Positions 56,980 through 64,000 of a stretch of 64,000 bases of DNA are shown here, piece by piece. Within the stretch, counting starts at the first letter, position 1. The number at the start of each line of letters is the position of its first letter. Origin of the DNA: Streptomyces sp. SN-593 (GTDB lineage Bacteria; Actinomycetota; Actinomycetes; Streptomycetales; Streptomycetaceae); the NCBI RefSeq assembly GCF_016756395.1, contig NZ_AP018365.1, forward strand, positions 1,681,501 to 1,745,500. Direction: 5' to 3'. Made by a program: the position numbers and the translations under genes. Below the pieces are notes generated by a model. That model was not told the origin of the DNA and did no database searches. It saw only the letters and a program-made list of their open reading frames with translations.

Positions 56980-58971
56980 TCACATGCCGTATGCCGGGCG
57001 CGCCGCCGCCAGCCTGCGCAGCACCTGCGCCACCACCTGGCTGCCGGGCGGCACCAGCGCGGGTTCGTACGTCCACGCGTGGCCGACCCACGGGTCGGCG
57101 AGGTGGTCGCTGGGCAGCGGGGTCAGCCGCAGCATCGAGCGCCACAGGACGTCCAGCACGGGGCCGTACGCCGAGGCGTCGTCGCGGTCCGCCACGAGCA
57201 GCAGGTGCACCCCGGCGGCCGGCCCCTCGTCGGCGAGGTACCGCAACTGGTTGACCGCCCGGTCGTCGAAGCCGTACGGGAACTCGTTGACGATCAGCAA
57301 CTGCTCGGCCTGGTCGAATCCCGGCGGCAGGGCGTCGGCGGCGCCGCCGCGCATGGCCATCTGGAGCAGGTCCACCCGCGCGGTGAGGCGGCCGAGCACC
57401 TCGCTGACGCCGGCGGCGCCCGCGGCGGGGGGCGGCAGCGCCACCACGCCGCCGGAGTACAGCGGGGCGAGCGCGCCCGCCGCCGAGCCGGCCGGGTCCA
57501 GCACGTGCACGGCGAACCCGCCGGCCGGGTGGCAGGCGACCAGCCGGGCGGCGACCGCGGCGGCGGTCTCCAGGGCCCGCCCGCGCTCGTCCGCGCTGTC
57601 GACCCACAGCCCGCGCTCCAGCGGCAGCCTGACCAGCAGCGGGATGCTCAGCTCGGGCGCCTCCGGCACGGTCAGGCCACCGAGCCGAACGGCGATCGCC
57701 GGACGCTCGGGCACCTGGTAGGCGTGCCAGGCCGGGTTCTCCCAGCCGGCGAAGGCCGGGGGCAGCGCGGGCTCGACCACGTCCGCCTCGGCGGCGAGCT
57801 GGGCGAGGTCCCGGTCGAGCACGGCCCTGGCCTGGTCGACCAGCGCGACCCTCTTCGTCATCGCCTGGTCCCGGGCCGCCTCGGCCTGCGCCCCGCCGCG
57901 GGTGCGCGGGTCGGCCAGGAGCGCGTCCATCTCCTGGTCGTAGCGGGACTGTGCGAAGTCCTCGGCGCTGCGGTACGCGGCGACGGTGCGGGCCAGGTCC
58001 TCGAACATGCCCCAGATCTGGTTGTGCAGCCGCTCCTCCATCGTCCAGCCGCCGGCGTCCCCGGCGACCGGGGCGGGCGGGCCGTCCGCCGGGGCCGGCG
58101 CCTCGGGCGGCGGGGCGTACCGCGGCGCGTCGTCCTGCGGCGGGCCGGGGGTGTCCCCCGACGGCGGGGCCGGCGGCACGGGCGGCGCGGCCGGGGCGGC
58201 GCGGCGGCGCGGGTGGCGGTAGTCGACCGCTGGCGCGGGCGGCTCGCCGCCCGTGTCGGGGGCGCCGGAGGCGGCGCCCGTCGTGCCGGGGTCGGCGGGT
58301 CCCGCCGCCTCGTCGGCACGCGGGGCGGGGACGTCGGCGCGCGGGGCTGGCGCGTCATCGCGCGGTGCTGGCGCGTCGACCGAGCGGGACCGCTCGCGCC
58401 GCACCGCGGCGTGGATCTCGTCCGCGGCCGCGTCGGCGTCGGGCACGCCCTGGTCGAGGAGCAGCGCGGACAGCCCGTCGGCGTACCCCTGGCCGACCGC
58501 GCGGACCTTCCAGGCGCCCTGCCGCCGGTACAGCTCCAGGGCGAGCAGGGCCGTCTCGGCGCCGAGACCGGTCACCGTGTAGTCGGCGACGGCGGTGCCG
58601 TCGGGGGTGGTCACGGCCACGTGCGGGGCCGGCGTGGCGCCGAAGTCCGCCGGAGCGCCGGCCCGGTCGGCCGGCAGGGCCAGCAGGACGTGCACGCGGT
58701 GCACCGGCTGCGGCACGGCGCCGAGGTCGACGGCGAGGCGGTGCTCGGCGGCGGCCTGCCGCGGCACCTCCACGCCGGGCAGTTGAGGCGCGCCGGGGTG
58801 GGCCAGCCACTCCCGGTCGGGCGAAGGTCCTCCGCCGTCCGGTCCGACCGCACGGCCCCGCTCGTCCCCGAAGGTGGCCGCGGCCACCACCGGGGTGCCC
58901 GCCGACACCCGGATCTCCAGCCGGTTGCCGGGCAACGGGTGGTTCTGCCCCCGGACCAGTTCGGCCGTCAT
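56980..58971 (-). CDS. TerD domain fused to a degenerate FtsK-like ATPase domain
   Basis: 663 residues. Residues 1 to about 185 form a TerD domain (FGATPAPHVAVTTPDGTAVADY, LYRRQGAWKVRAVGQGYADG). A Pro/Ala/Asp linker spans about 190-305. Then a coiled stretch (MEERLHNQIWGMFEDLARTV) and, from about 420 to the end, an FtsK/SpoIIIE-like fold: the Walker A position has GLWVDSADERGRALETAA with no GKS/T, but QLLIVNEFPYGFDDRAVNQ fits Walker B plus and ADEGPAAGVHLLLVADR fits the following strand. So a likely non-ATPase or altered relative. ATG 58971 with AGGGGGCGG. Same strand as terD and terC. Role probably in the Ter stress system. Confidence 0.75.
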   Translation of the reverse strand: MTAELVRGQNHPLPGNRLEIRVSAGTPVVAAATFGDERGRAVGPDGGGPSPDREWLAHPGAPQLPGVEVPRQAAAEHRLAVDLGAVPQPVHRVHVLLALPADRAGAPADFGATPAPHVAVTTPDGTAVADYTVTGLGAETALLALELYRRQGAWKVRAVGQGYADGLSALLLDQGVPDADAAADEIHAAVRRERSRSVDAPAPRDDAPAPRADVPAPRADEAAGPADPGTTGAASGAPDTGGEPPAPAVDYRHPRRRAAPAAPPVPPAPPSGDTPGPPQDDAPRYAPPPEAPAPADGPPAPVAGDAGGWTMEERLHNQIWGMFEDLARTVAAYRSAEDFAQSRYDQEMDALLADPRTRGGAQAEAARDQAMTKRVALVDQARAVLDRDLAQLAAEADVVEPALPPAFAGWENPAWHAYQVPERPAIAVRLGGLTVPEAPELSIPLLVRLPLERGLWVDSADERGRALETAAAVAARLVACHPAGGFAVHVLDPAGSAAGALAPLYSGGVVALPPPAAGAAGVSEVLGRLTARVDLLQMAMRGGAADALPPGFDQAEQLLIVNEFPYGFDDRAVNQLRYLADEGPAAGVHLLLVADRDDASAYGPVLDVLWRSMLRLTPLPSDHLADPWVGHAWTYEPALVPPGSQVVAQVLRRLAAARPAYGM

Positions 58972-59055
58972 GCCAGCCGCCCCCTGCTTTTCGTTGTCGT
59001 GCCCGTGCGTGCCCGCGCCGTGCGACCCGGTCGCCCGGGTCGCGGCCACACCGTC

Positions 59056-59634
59056 CTACAGGGCGGGAAGGATCGCCGGGATCAGGTCCTGGAAGGTCCG
59101 GCCGTTGGCCGGGGTGCCGATCGCGGTCATCGACCAGCCGCCCGCGCCGCGCTGCACCTTGGCCATGATCTGCGCGGTGTACGGGCCGCCGCCGGTGAGG
59201 GTGTAGCGGGCCAGCTCCTGGCCGTTGGTCTCGTCCACCAGGCGGCAGAACGCGTTCTGCACCTCGGCGAAGGTCTGGCCGGTGAAGGAGTTCACGGTGA
59301 AGACGATCTGGTCGACGTGCACCGGGACCCGCTGCAGGTCGACGACGATCGACTCGTCGTCGCCGCCCTGGCCGGCGCCGCCGACCAGGTTGTCGCCGGT
59401 GTGCCGGACCGAGCCGTCGTCGCTGGTGAGGTGGCGGAAGAACACCACGTCGACCGGCTGCTTGTCGGCGAAGAGGACCGCGGAGGCGTCCAGGTCGATC
59501 TCGCGCGTCCGGCTGCCGAACAGCCCCCGGCGCGGCGCGGCCTGCCAGCCCAGCCCCATCCTCACCGCGGTCAGCGTCCCCCCGTCAGCCTTGCTCAGGC
59601 TGATCTTCTGCCCCTTGGTCATGTTGACCGTCAC
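59056..59634 (-). CDS. terD: TerD-family stress protein
   Basis: 192 residues, one TerD domain. KGQKISLSKADGGTLTAVRMGLGW at the start, GQGGDDESIVVDLQRV (calcium-binding acid cluster), and VQNAFCRLVDETNGQELARYTLT. Gly-rich loops DDESI bind Ca2+ in the family. GTG 59634 with GAGAGGGGA. 84 bases upstream of the fusion gene, probably one transcript. Confidence 0.93.
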   Translation of the reverse strand: MTVNMTKGQKISLSKADGGTLTAVRMGLGWQAAPRRGLFGSRTREIDLDASAVLFADKQPVDVVFFRHLTSDDGSVRHTGDNLVGGAGQGGDDESIVVDLQRVPVHVDQIVFTVNSFTGQTFAEVQNAFCRLVDETNGQELARYTLTGGGPYTAQIMAKVQRGAGGWSMTAIGTPANGRTFQDLIPAILPAL

Positions 59635-59818
59635 GTGCTGTCCCCTCTCGCGCGCTGTGCTCGTCCTGCTCGGTCCCGCGGCTCTGGCACGGAAAGTCGT
59701 GCCCGCACCATAACAAGACGCCGCCGGACGGTATCCCGGTTCGCCGCCGCCGGATTCCGATCGGCCCGTCCGCCCCGCCGCGGCACGACATCCGCAGGCG
59801 GGACGGGTGGTGCCGGTG

Positions 59819-61915
59819 TTACGCGATGCCCGCCTCGCGCATCTGACGCAGCTCCTTCTTGAGGTCTCCCAGCTCGTCCCTGAGCCTGGCGGCGACCTCG
59901 AACTTCAGCTCGCCGGCGGCGGTGTGCATCTGCTCGGTCAGCTCGGCGATGAGGTCGGCCAGCTCCTCCGCGGGCAGGGCCGCCGCCGTCCGCTTCCCGC
60001 CGGCCTTCGCACCCAGGGCCGGCACCGGCGCCTTGCCGCGCGAGCGCTGCCGCCCGGAGCCGAGCAGTTCCTGCGTGTCGGCCTCCTCCCGGGCGTAGGC
60101 GTCCAGGATGCCGGCGATCTTCTTGCGCAGCGGCTGCGGGTCGATGCCGCGCTCGGTGTTGTAGGCGATCTGCTTCTCCCGGCGGCGGTTGGTCTCGTCG
60201 ATCGCCTTCGCCATCGCCGGGGTGATCCGGTCGGCGTACATGTGCACCTGGCCGGAGACGTTGCGGGCGGCGCGGCCGATGGTCTGGATCAGGGAGGTGC
60301 CCGAGCGCAGGAAGCCCTCCTTGTCCGCGTCGAGGATCGCCACCAGGGACACCTCGGGCAGGTCCAGGCCCTCACGCAGCAGGTTGATGCCGACCAGGAC
60401 GTCGAACTCGCCGGAGCGCAGCTCCTGGAGCAGTTCCATCCGGCGCAGCGTGTCGATGTCGCTGTGCAGGTACCGCACCTGGACGCCGAGTTCCAGCAGG
60501 TAGTCGGTGAGGTCCTCGGCCATCTTCTTGGTGAGGGTGGTGACCAGCACCCTCTCGTCCTTCTCGGCGCGGACCCGGATCTCGTGCACCAGGTCGTCGA
60601 TCTGGCCCTCGGTGGGTTTGACCACGACCTCGGGGTCGATCAGACCGGTCGGCCGGATGATCTGCTCCACCACGCCGTCGCCGCGGGAGAGTTCGTACGG
60701 CCCCGGGGTCGCCGACAGGTAGACCTTCTGGCCGACCCGGGTCAGGAACTCCTCCCACTTCAGCGGTCGGTTGTCCAGCGCGGAGGGGAGCCGGAAGCCG
60801 TGGTCGACGAGGGTGCGCTTGCGGGACGCGTCGCCTTCGTACATCGCGCCGATCTGGGGCACGGTGTTGTGCGACTCGTCGATGACCAGCAGGAAGTCCT
60901 CGGGGAAGTAGTCGATGAGGGTGTCGGGCGCGGAGCCGGGACCGCGGCCGTCGATGTGCCGCGAGTAGTTCTCGATGCCGGAGCAGGTGCCGATCTGCCG
61001 CATCATCTCGATGTCGTAGGTGGTGCGCATCCGCAGCCGCTGGGCCTCCAGGAGCTTGCCCTGCTTCTCCATCAGGGCGAGCTGGCCCTCCAGCTCCTGC
61101 TCGATGCCCGAGATGGCCCGCTCCATCCGCTCGGGTCCCGCCACGTAGTGCGTCGCGGGGAAGACGTACACCTGCTCGTCCTCGGTGATGACCTCGCCGG
61201 TGAGCGGGTGCAGGGTGTACAGCGCCTCGATCTCGTCGCCGAACATCTCGATGCGGACCGCGAGCTGCTCGTAGACCGGGAAGATCTCGACGGTGTCGCC
61301 GCGCACCCGGAAGGTGCCGCGGGTGAACGCCAGGTCGTTGCGCGTGTACTGGATGTCGACGAACTTGCGCAGCAGCCGGTCGCGGTCGATCACGTCGCCG
61401 ACCTTGAGCCGGACCATCCGGTCGATGTACTCCTGCGGGGTGCCCAGGCCGTAGATGCACGAGACGGAGGCGACCACGACGACGTCCCGGCGGGTGAGCA
61501 GCGAGTTCGTCGCCGAGTGGCGCAGCCGCTCCACCTCCTCGTTGATCGACGAGTCCTTCTCGATGTAGGTGTCCGTCTGCGGGACGTACGCCTCCGGCTG
61601 GTAGTAGTCGTAGTACGACACGAAGTACTCGACCGCGTTGTTCGGCAGCAGCTCGCGGAACTCGTTGGCGAGCTGGGCGGCCAGCGTCTTGTTCGGCGCC
61701 ATCACCAGGGTGGGGCGCTGGAGCCGCTCGATCATCCACGCGGTGGTCGCCGACTTGCCCGTGCCGGTCGCGCCGAGCAGCACCACGTCCTGCTCGCCGG
61801 CGCGGACACGGCGCTCCAGGTCGTCGATCGCCGCCGGCTGGTCGCCGCTGGGCTGGTAGGGACTGACGACCTCGAAGGGCGCCACAGTGCGTTCGATGTC
61901 TGAAACGGGCCGCAT
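59819..61915 (-). CDS. uvrB: UvrB excision nuclease helicase subunit
   Basis: 698 residues. Walker [14 protein letters not shown], damage-sensing beta-hairpin [20 protein letters not shown] (shown in part), DEAD-like box [11 protein letters not shown], motif VI region QTIGRAARN, and C-terminal UVR helix-pair [18 protein letters not shown] for UvrC binding. ATG 61915 is seven bases from a -10 box. Stop TAA. Confidence 0.97.
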   Translation of the reverse strand: MRPVSDIERTVAPFEVVSPYQPSGDQPAAIDDLERRVRAGEQDVVLLGATGTGKSATTAWMIERLQRPTLVMAPNKTLAAQLANEFRELLPNNAVEYFVSYYDYYQPEAYVPQTDTYIEKDSSINEEVERLRHSATNSLLTRRDVVVVASVSCIYGLGTPQEYIDRMVRLKVGDVIDRDRLLRKFVDIQYTRNDLAFTRGTFRVRGDTVEIFPVYEQLAVRIEMFGDEIEALYTLHPLTGEVITEDEQVYVFPATHYVAGPERMERAISGIEQELEGQLALMEKQGKLLEAQRLRMRTTYDIEMMRQIGTCSGIENYSRHIDGRGPGSAPDTLIDYFPEDFLLVIDESHNTVPQIGAMYEGDASRKRTLVDHGFRLPSALDNRPLKWEEFLTRVGQKVYLSATPGPYELSRGDGVVEQIIRPTGLIDPEVVVKPTEGQIDDLVHEIRVRAEKDERVLVTTLTKKMAEDLTDYLLELGVQVRYLHSDIDTLRRMELLQELRSGEFDVLVGINLLREGLDLPEVSLVAILDADKEGFLRSGTSLIQTIGRAARNVSGQVHMYADRITPAMAKAIDETNRRREKQIAYNTERGIDPQPLRKKIAGILDAYAREEADTQELLGSGRQRSRGKAPVPALGAKAGGKRTAAALPAEELADLIAELTEQMHTAAGELKFEVAARLRDELGDLKKELRQMREAGIA

Positions 61916-61921
61916 GACACC

Positions 61922-61944
61922 ACCGTACGGCTCCCCTGTGACAA
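61922..61944 (-). promoter_or_regulatory. RecA-independent damage-type promoter of uvrB, leaderless
   Basis: Minus-strand TTGTCACAG, eight bases, TACGGT, then six bases and ATG. Published mycobacterial consensus (RecA-NDp) is TTGTCRGTG-N8-TANNNT; seven of nine in the first block, exact spacer, exact -10 pattern. Confidence 0.7.
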
Positions 61945-62015
61945 TCGGGGTCCCGCGCGCCCCGACCGCCCCGGGAACCGGCTCCCACCTGCGGTTTCTC
62001 CGCGGGCGGCGGCCG

Positions 62016-62038
62016 CTGTCGGACCCTCCGGCTAGCGT
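62016..62038 (+). promoter_or_regulatory. Damage-type promoter of the methyltransferase gene, leaderless
   Basis: CTGTCGGAC, eight bases, TAGCGT, then seven bases and ATG. Six of nine in the first block, exact spacer and -10. It is 72 bases from the divergent uvrB promoter. Confidence 0.55.
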
Positions 62039-62045
62039 GGTGGGC

Positions 62046-62573
62046 ATGGACGAGGTGGCGTGGGCGGTGCGGGAGACGGCGGTGGGGCCGCTGATGGTGG
62101 CGTGCGGCGGCGCGGGGCTGGTGCTGGTGGCGTTCCGGGCGGAGCCGCGGACGGTGGCGCGGCAGGTGCGCGCGCTGGAGCGGCGGCTGGGATGCCCGGT
62201 GGTGGAGGACCCCGAGCGGACGGCACCGGTCTCGGAGCAGTTGGACGCGTACTTCGCGGGCGGGCTGACGCGCTTCGACCTGCCGCTGGACTGGTCGCTG
62301 ACCACCGGGTTCAACCGGCGGGTGCTGCGGGAGCTGGCGGTGGGGGTGCCGTACGGGTCGGTGGTGGGGTACCAGGACCTGGCCGACCGGGTGGGCGAGC
62401 CGGGCGCGGCGCGGGCAGTCGGTGCGGCGATGGGGGCGAACCCGCTGCCGGTGGTGGTGCCCTGCCACCGGGTGGTGGAGAGCGACGGCGGGATAGGCGG
62501 CTTCGGCGGCGGCCTGGAGATCAAGCGGGCGCTGCTGGCGCTGGAGGGGGTGCTGCCCGCCCCCCTGTTCTGA
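62046..62573 (+). CDS. ogt: Methylated-DNA-protein cysteine methyltransferase
   Basis: 175 residues. Active-site stretch [29 protein letters not shown] carries the acceptor Cys in PCHR. The Arg finger and helix-turn-helix region [29 protein letters not shown] is also clear. It removes alkyl groups from O6-guanine in one-turnover reaction. ATG 62046, shorter than the longest frame. Divergent from uvrB. Confidence 0.94.
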   Translation: MDEVAWAVRETAVGPLMVACGGAGLVLVAFRAEPRTVARQVRALERRLGCPVVEDPERTAPVSEQLDAYFAGGLTRFDLPLDWSLTTGFNRRVLRELAVGVPYGSVVGYQDLADRVGEPGAARAVGAAMGANPLPVVVPCHRVVESDGGIGGFGGGLEIKRALLALEGVLPAPLF

Positions 62574-62617
62574 GGGTCGGGCAGCACCGTCGGGCCGTGC
62601 GCGGTGGCGCCGCCGGG

Positions 62618-62983
62618 TCAGTCCGCGTCGAAGCGGGCCGCGGCCACGTAGTCGGGGCGCGGGTCGAGCGCGGCGGCGAGCCGGAAGTGCCGCTGCGCCT
62701 CGTCGGAGCGGTTCTCGCGCTCCAGGGTGCGGGCGAGCGCGAAGTGCGCGAAGGCGTTGTCGGGTTCCCTTTCGAGGACGATCTGGAACTCCAGCTCGGC
62801 CGGGCGCAGTTGGGCCGCGGCGAAGAACGCGCGGGCCCGCAGCAGCCGGACCGCCGTGTTCTCCGGATGCGCGGCGACCAGGGGGTCGAGCAGCTTGACG
62901 GCACCGCGCGGGTCGCGGGCGGACAGCAACTGCTCCGCGGCGCGGTAGTCGATGACGAAGGTTTCCGGGGACCGCTCTTGCAA
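62618..62983 (-). CDS. Tetratricopeptide-repeat protein
   Basis: About 121 residues with three TPR-like units: ERSPETFVIDYRAAEQLLSARDP, GAVKLLDPLVAAHPENTAVRLLRARAFF, and LEFQIVLEREPDNAFAHFALARTLERE, then FRLAAALDPRPDYVAAARF. The start is placed at TTG 62983 because GGGAGG lies five bases before it, and the upstream codons (GTG 63007 or ATG 63061 options) contain rare TTG, TCT, AGT and CGT codons. Conserved next to coaE; role unknown. Confidence 0.8.
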   Translation of the reverse strand: MQERSPETFVIDYRAAEQLLSARDPRGAVKLLDPLVAAHPENTAVRLLRARAFFAAAQLRPAELEFQIVLEREPDNAFAHFALARTLERENRSDEAQRHFRLAAALDPRPDYVAAARFDAD

Positions 62984-63234
62984 GGCCGCCTCCCTGGAAT
63001 CGGGCACGGGACGACTGATCGTCTGGACAGACGTACCCAACACGGCCGCCGGCAACCGCATTCCCGCCCCCGTACGGCCTCGCGGCCGGCCCGGGCCACG
63101 CCCGGCGGGCGGCCGCCCGGCCTGCTGGAGTTCGGCGGTGCGGCGCGGGGAGCGGTTGGAGTTCGGCGGTGCGACCCGGGGAGCGGAGGTCCGGCGACCC
63201 GCGCGACGACGTCCGGAACCCGCGCGGGGCGGGC

Positions 63235-63846
63235 CTACTCCCCCGCCGGAGCGGCCGCGCGCTCCCGCAGGCCCTCCCACAGCCGCCGCACCTGCGGTGC
63301 GAGCGCCTCCAGGGGGCCGTCGTTGTCGATCACCACGTCCGCGATGGCGAGCCGCTGCTCCCGTGTGGCCTGCGCGGCCATCCGGGAGCGGGCCTCCTGC
63401 TCGGCCATGCCGCGCTGCCGGACCAGCCGGTCGAGTTGGGTGGCGGGGGCGGCGTCCACGACCACGACCAGGTCGTAGCGCGGGGCGAGGCCGTTCTCGG
63501 TGAGCAGCGGGACGTCGTGCACCACGATCGCGTCCGGCCCGGCGGCCTGCCGGAGTTCGGCGGAGCGCTCGGCGACCAGCGGGTGCACGATCGCGTTGAG
63601 CGCCTTCCGGCGCTCCTCGTCGGCGAAGACGACGGCGCCGAGCGCCGGGCGGTCCAGGGTGCCGTCCGCGCGCAGCACCTGCGGGCCGAACTCCCGGACC
63701 ACCGCGGCGAGTCCGGCGGTCCCCGGTTCCACCACCTCCCGCGCGACGCGGTCGGCGTCCACCACGGTCGCGCCGTACGACCCGAGGAGGCGGGTCACTT
63801 CGCTCTTGCCGGCACCGATGCCCCCGGTCAGCCCCACGTTCAGCAT
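63235..63846 (-). CDS. coaE: Dephospho-CoA kinase
   Basis: 203 residues. P-loop [13 protein letters not shown] at the N-terminus, [15 protein letters not shown], and the lid-region [17 protein letters not shown]. Last step of coenzyme A synthesis. Confidence 0.96.
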   Translation of the reverse strand: MLNVGLTGGIGAGKSEVTRLLGSYGATVVDADRVAREVVEPGTAGLAAVVREFGPQVLRADGTLDRPALGAVVFADEERRKALNAIVHPLVAERSAELRQAAGPDAIVVHDVPLLTENGLAPRYDLVVVVDAAPATQLDRLVRQRGMAEQEARSRMAAQATREQRLAIADVVIDNDGPLEALAPQVRRLWEGLRERAAAPAGE

Positions 63847-63911
63847 GGCCGAAGCCTACGGGGTGTCCGGGGGGCCGCGGCGGCGTGGGCGGCGCGGGGC
63901 GGGAGGACCCG

Positions 63912-63936
63912 GGCGGGGCGGTGGACCCGCCCCGCC
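63912..63936 (-). terminator. Hairpin downstream of the partial right-end gene
   Basis: GGCGGGGCG pairs with CGCCCCGCC, seven-base loop; lies between the right-edge gene and coaE, seven bases past the former's stop. Confidence 0.6.
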
Positions 63937-63942
63937 GGCGCG

Positions 63943-64000
63943 TCAGCGCCCATCGTCTTCCCGGTCGGCGAGGAACCGCTCGAACTCGGCGGCCAAGTCG
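63943..64000 (-). CDS. C-terminal fragment of a gene continuing past the window
   Basis: Eighteen residues, DLAAEFERFLADREDDGR, then TGA. The fragment is too short for a family call; the end of a PAC2-type protein would fit both the sequence and the usual neighbourhood of coaE, but this is a guess. Confidence 0.4.
   Translation of the reverse strand, partial: DLAAEFERFLADREDDGR

Overview
The window is very GC-rich DNA with near-saturated G/C at third codon positions. Gene content and order match the conserved core of a Streptomyces-type chromosome: suf operon, ctaA/ctaB, tkt-tal-zwf-opcA-pgl, rbpA-secG-tpiA-pgk-gap, whiA-yvcK-rapZ-uvrC, uvrA, uvrB and coaE. Presence of whiA, rbpA, opcA and a suf operon headed by SufR supports Streptomycetaceae or a close relative. 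I saw no tRNA, rRNA, CRISPR array, integrase or intact transposase.

Layout. 0-6.4 kb: secreted proteins, namely the C-terminal part of a sedolisin (S53) peptidase with carboxypeptidase-regulatory-like and kelch domains, an SGNH hydrolase with a ricin-type lectin domain, a doubtful small gene behind a LacI-type operator, and a DUF4232 lipoprotein. 6.5-13.4 kb: one Fe-S assembly operon (sufR-sufB-sufD-Rieske ferredoxin-sufC-sufS-sufU-sufT-like) on the minus strand with a SufR-type operator touching the sufR start codon and a strong terminator. 13.5-17.3 kb: an ABC exporter pair and an MFS exporter. 17.2-18.9 kb: a divergent GntR regulator / zinc-ribbon protein pair with three related operators. 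18.9-28.2 kb: a Tat-exported beta-helix protein, heme A synthase, an amidohydrolase, a small conserved protein, a large secreted GH92 alpha-mannosidase carrying two operators inside its own reading frame, and heme O synthase.

28.4-36.8 kb: pentose phosphate operon (tkt-tal-zwf-opcA-pgl) with convergent pgi. 36.9-40.1 kb: amino-sugar type cluster (SIS isomerase, BadF-type sugar kinase, divergent RpiR regulator). 40.2 kb: a MITE-like element directly after the rbpA stop codon. 40.4-44.5 kb: rbpA, secG and the glycolytic genes tpiA-pgk-gap. 44.7-50.0 kb: uvrC-rapZ-yvcK-whiA operon joined by four-base overlaps. 50.1-53.9 kb: a Rieske lipoprotein, uvrA and a metallo-beta-lactamase-fold hydrolase. 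54.6-59.6 kb: CtaG-like membrane protein, TerC, a TerD protein fused to a degenerate FtsK-like domain, and TerD. 59.8-64 kb: uvrB and a divergent methylguanine methyltransferase gene (both behind DNA-damage-type promoters), a TPR protein, coaE, and the end of another gene.

Most genes are ordinary core metabolism. Points worth a second look are the intragenic operators of the GH92 gene, the TerD-FtsK-like fusion in a Ter gene group, the MITE behind rbpA, the GntR divergon, and the paired uvrB/ogt damage promoters.
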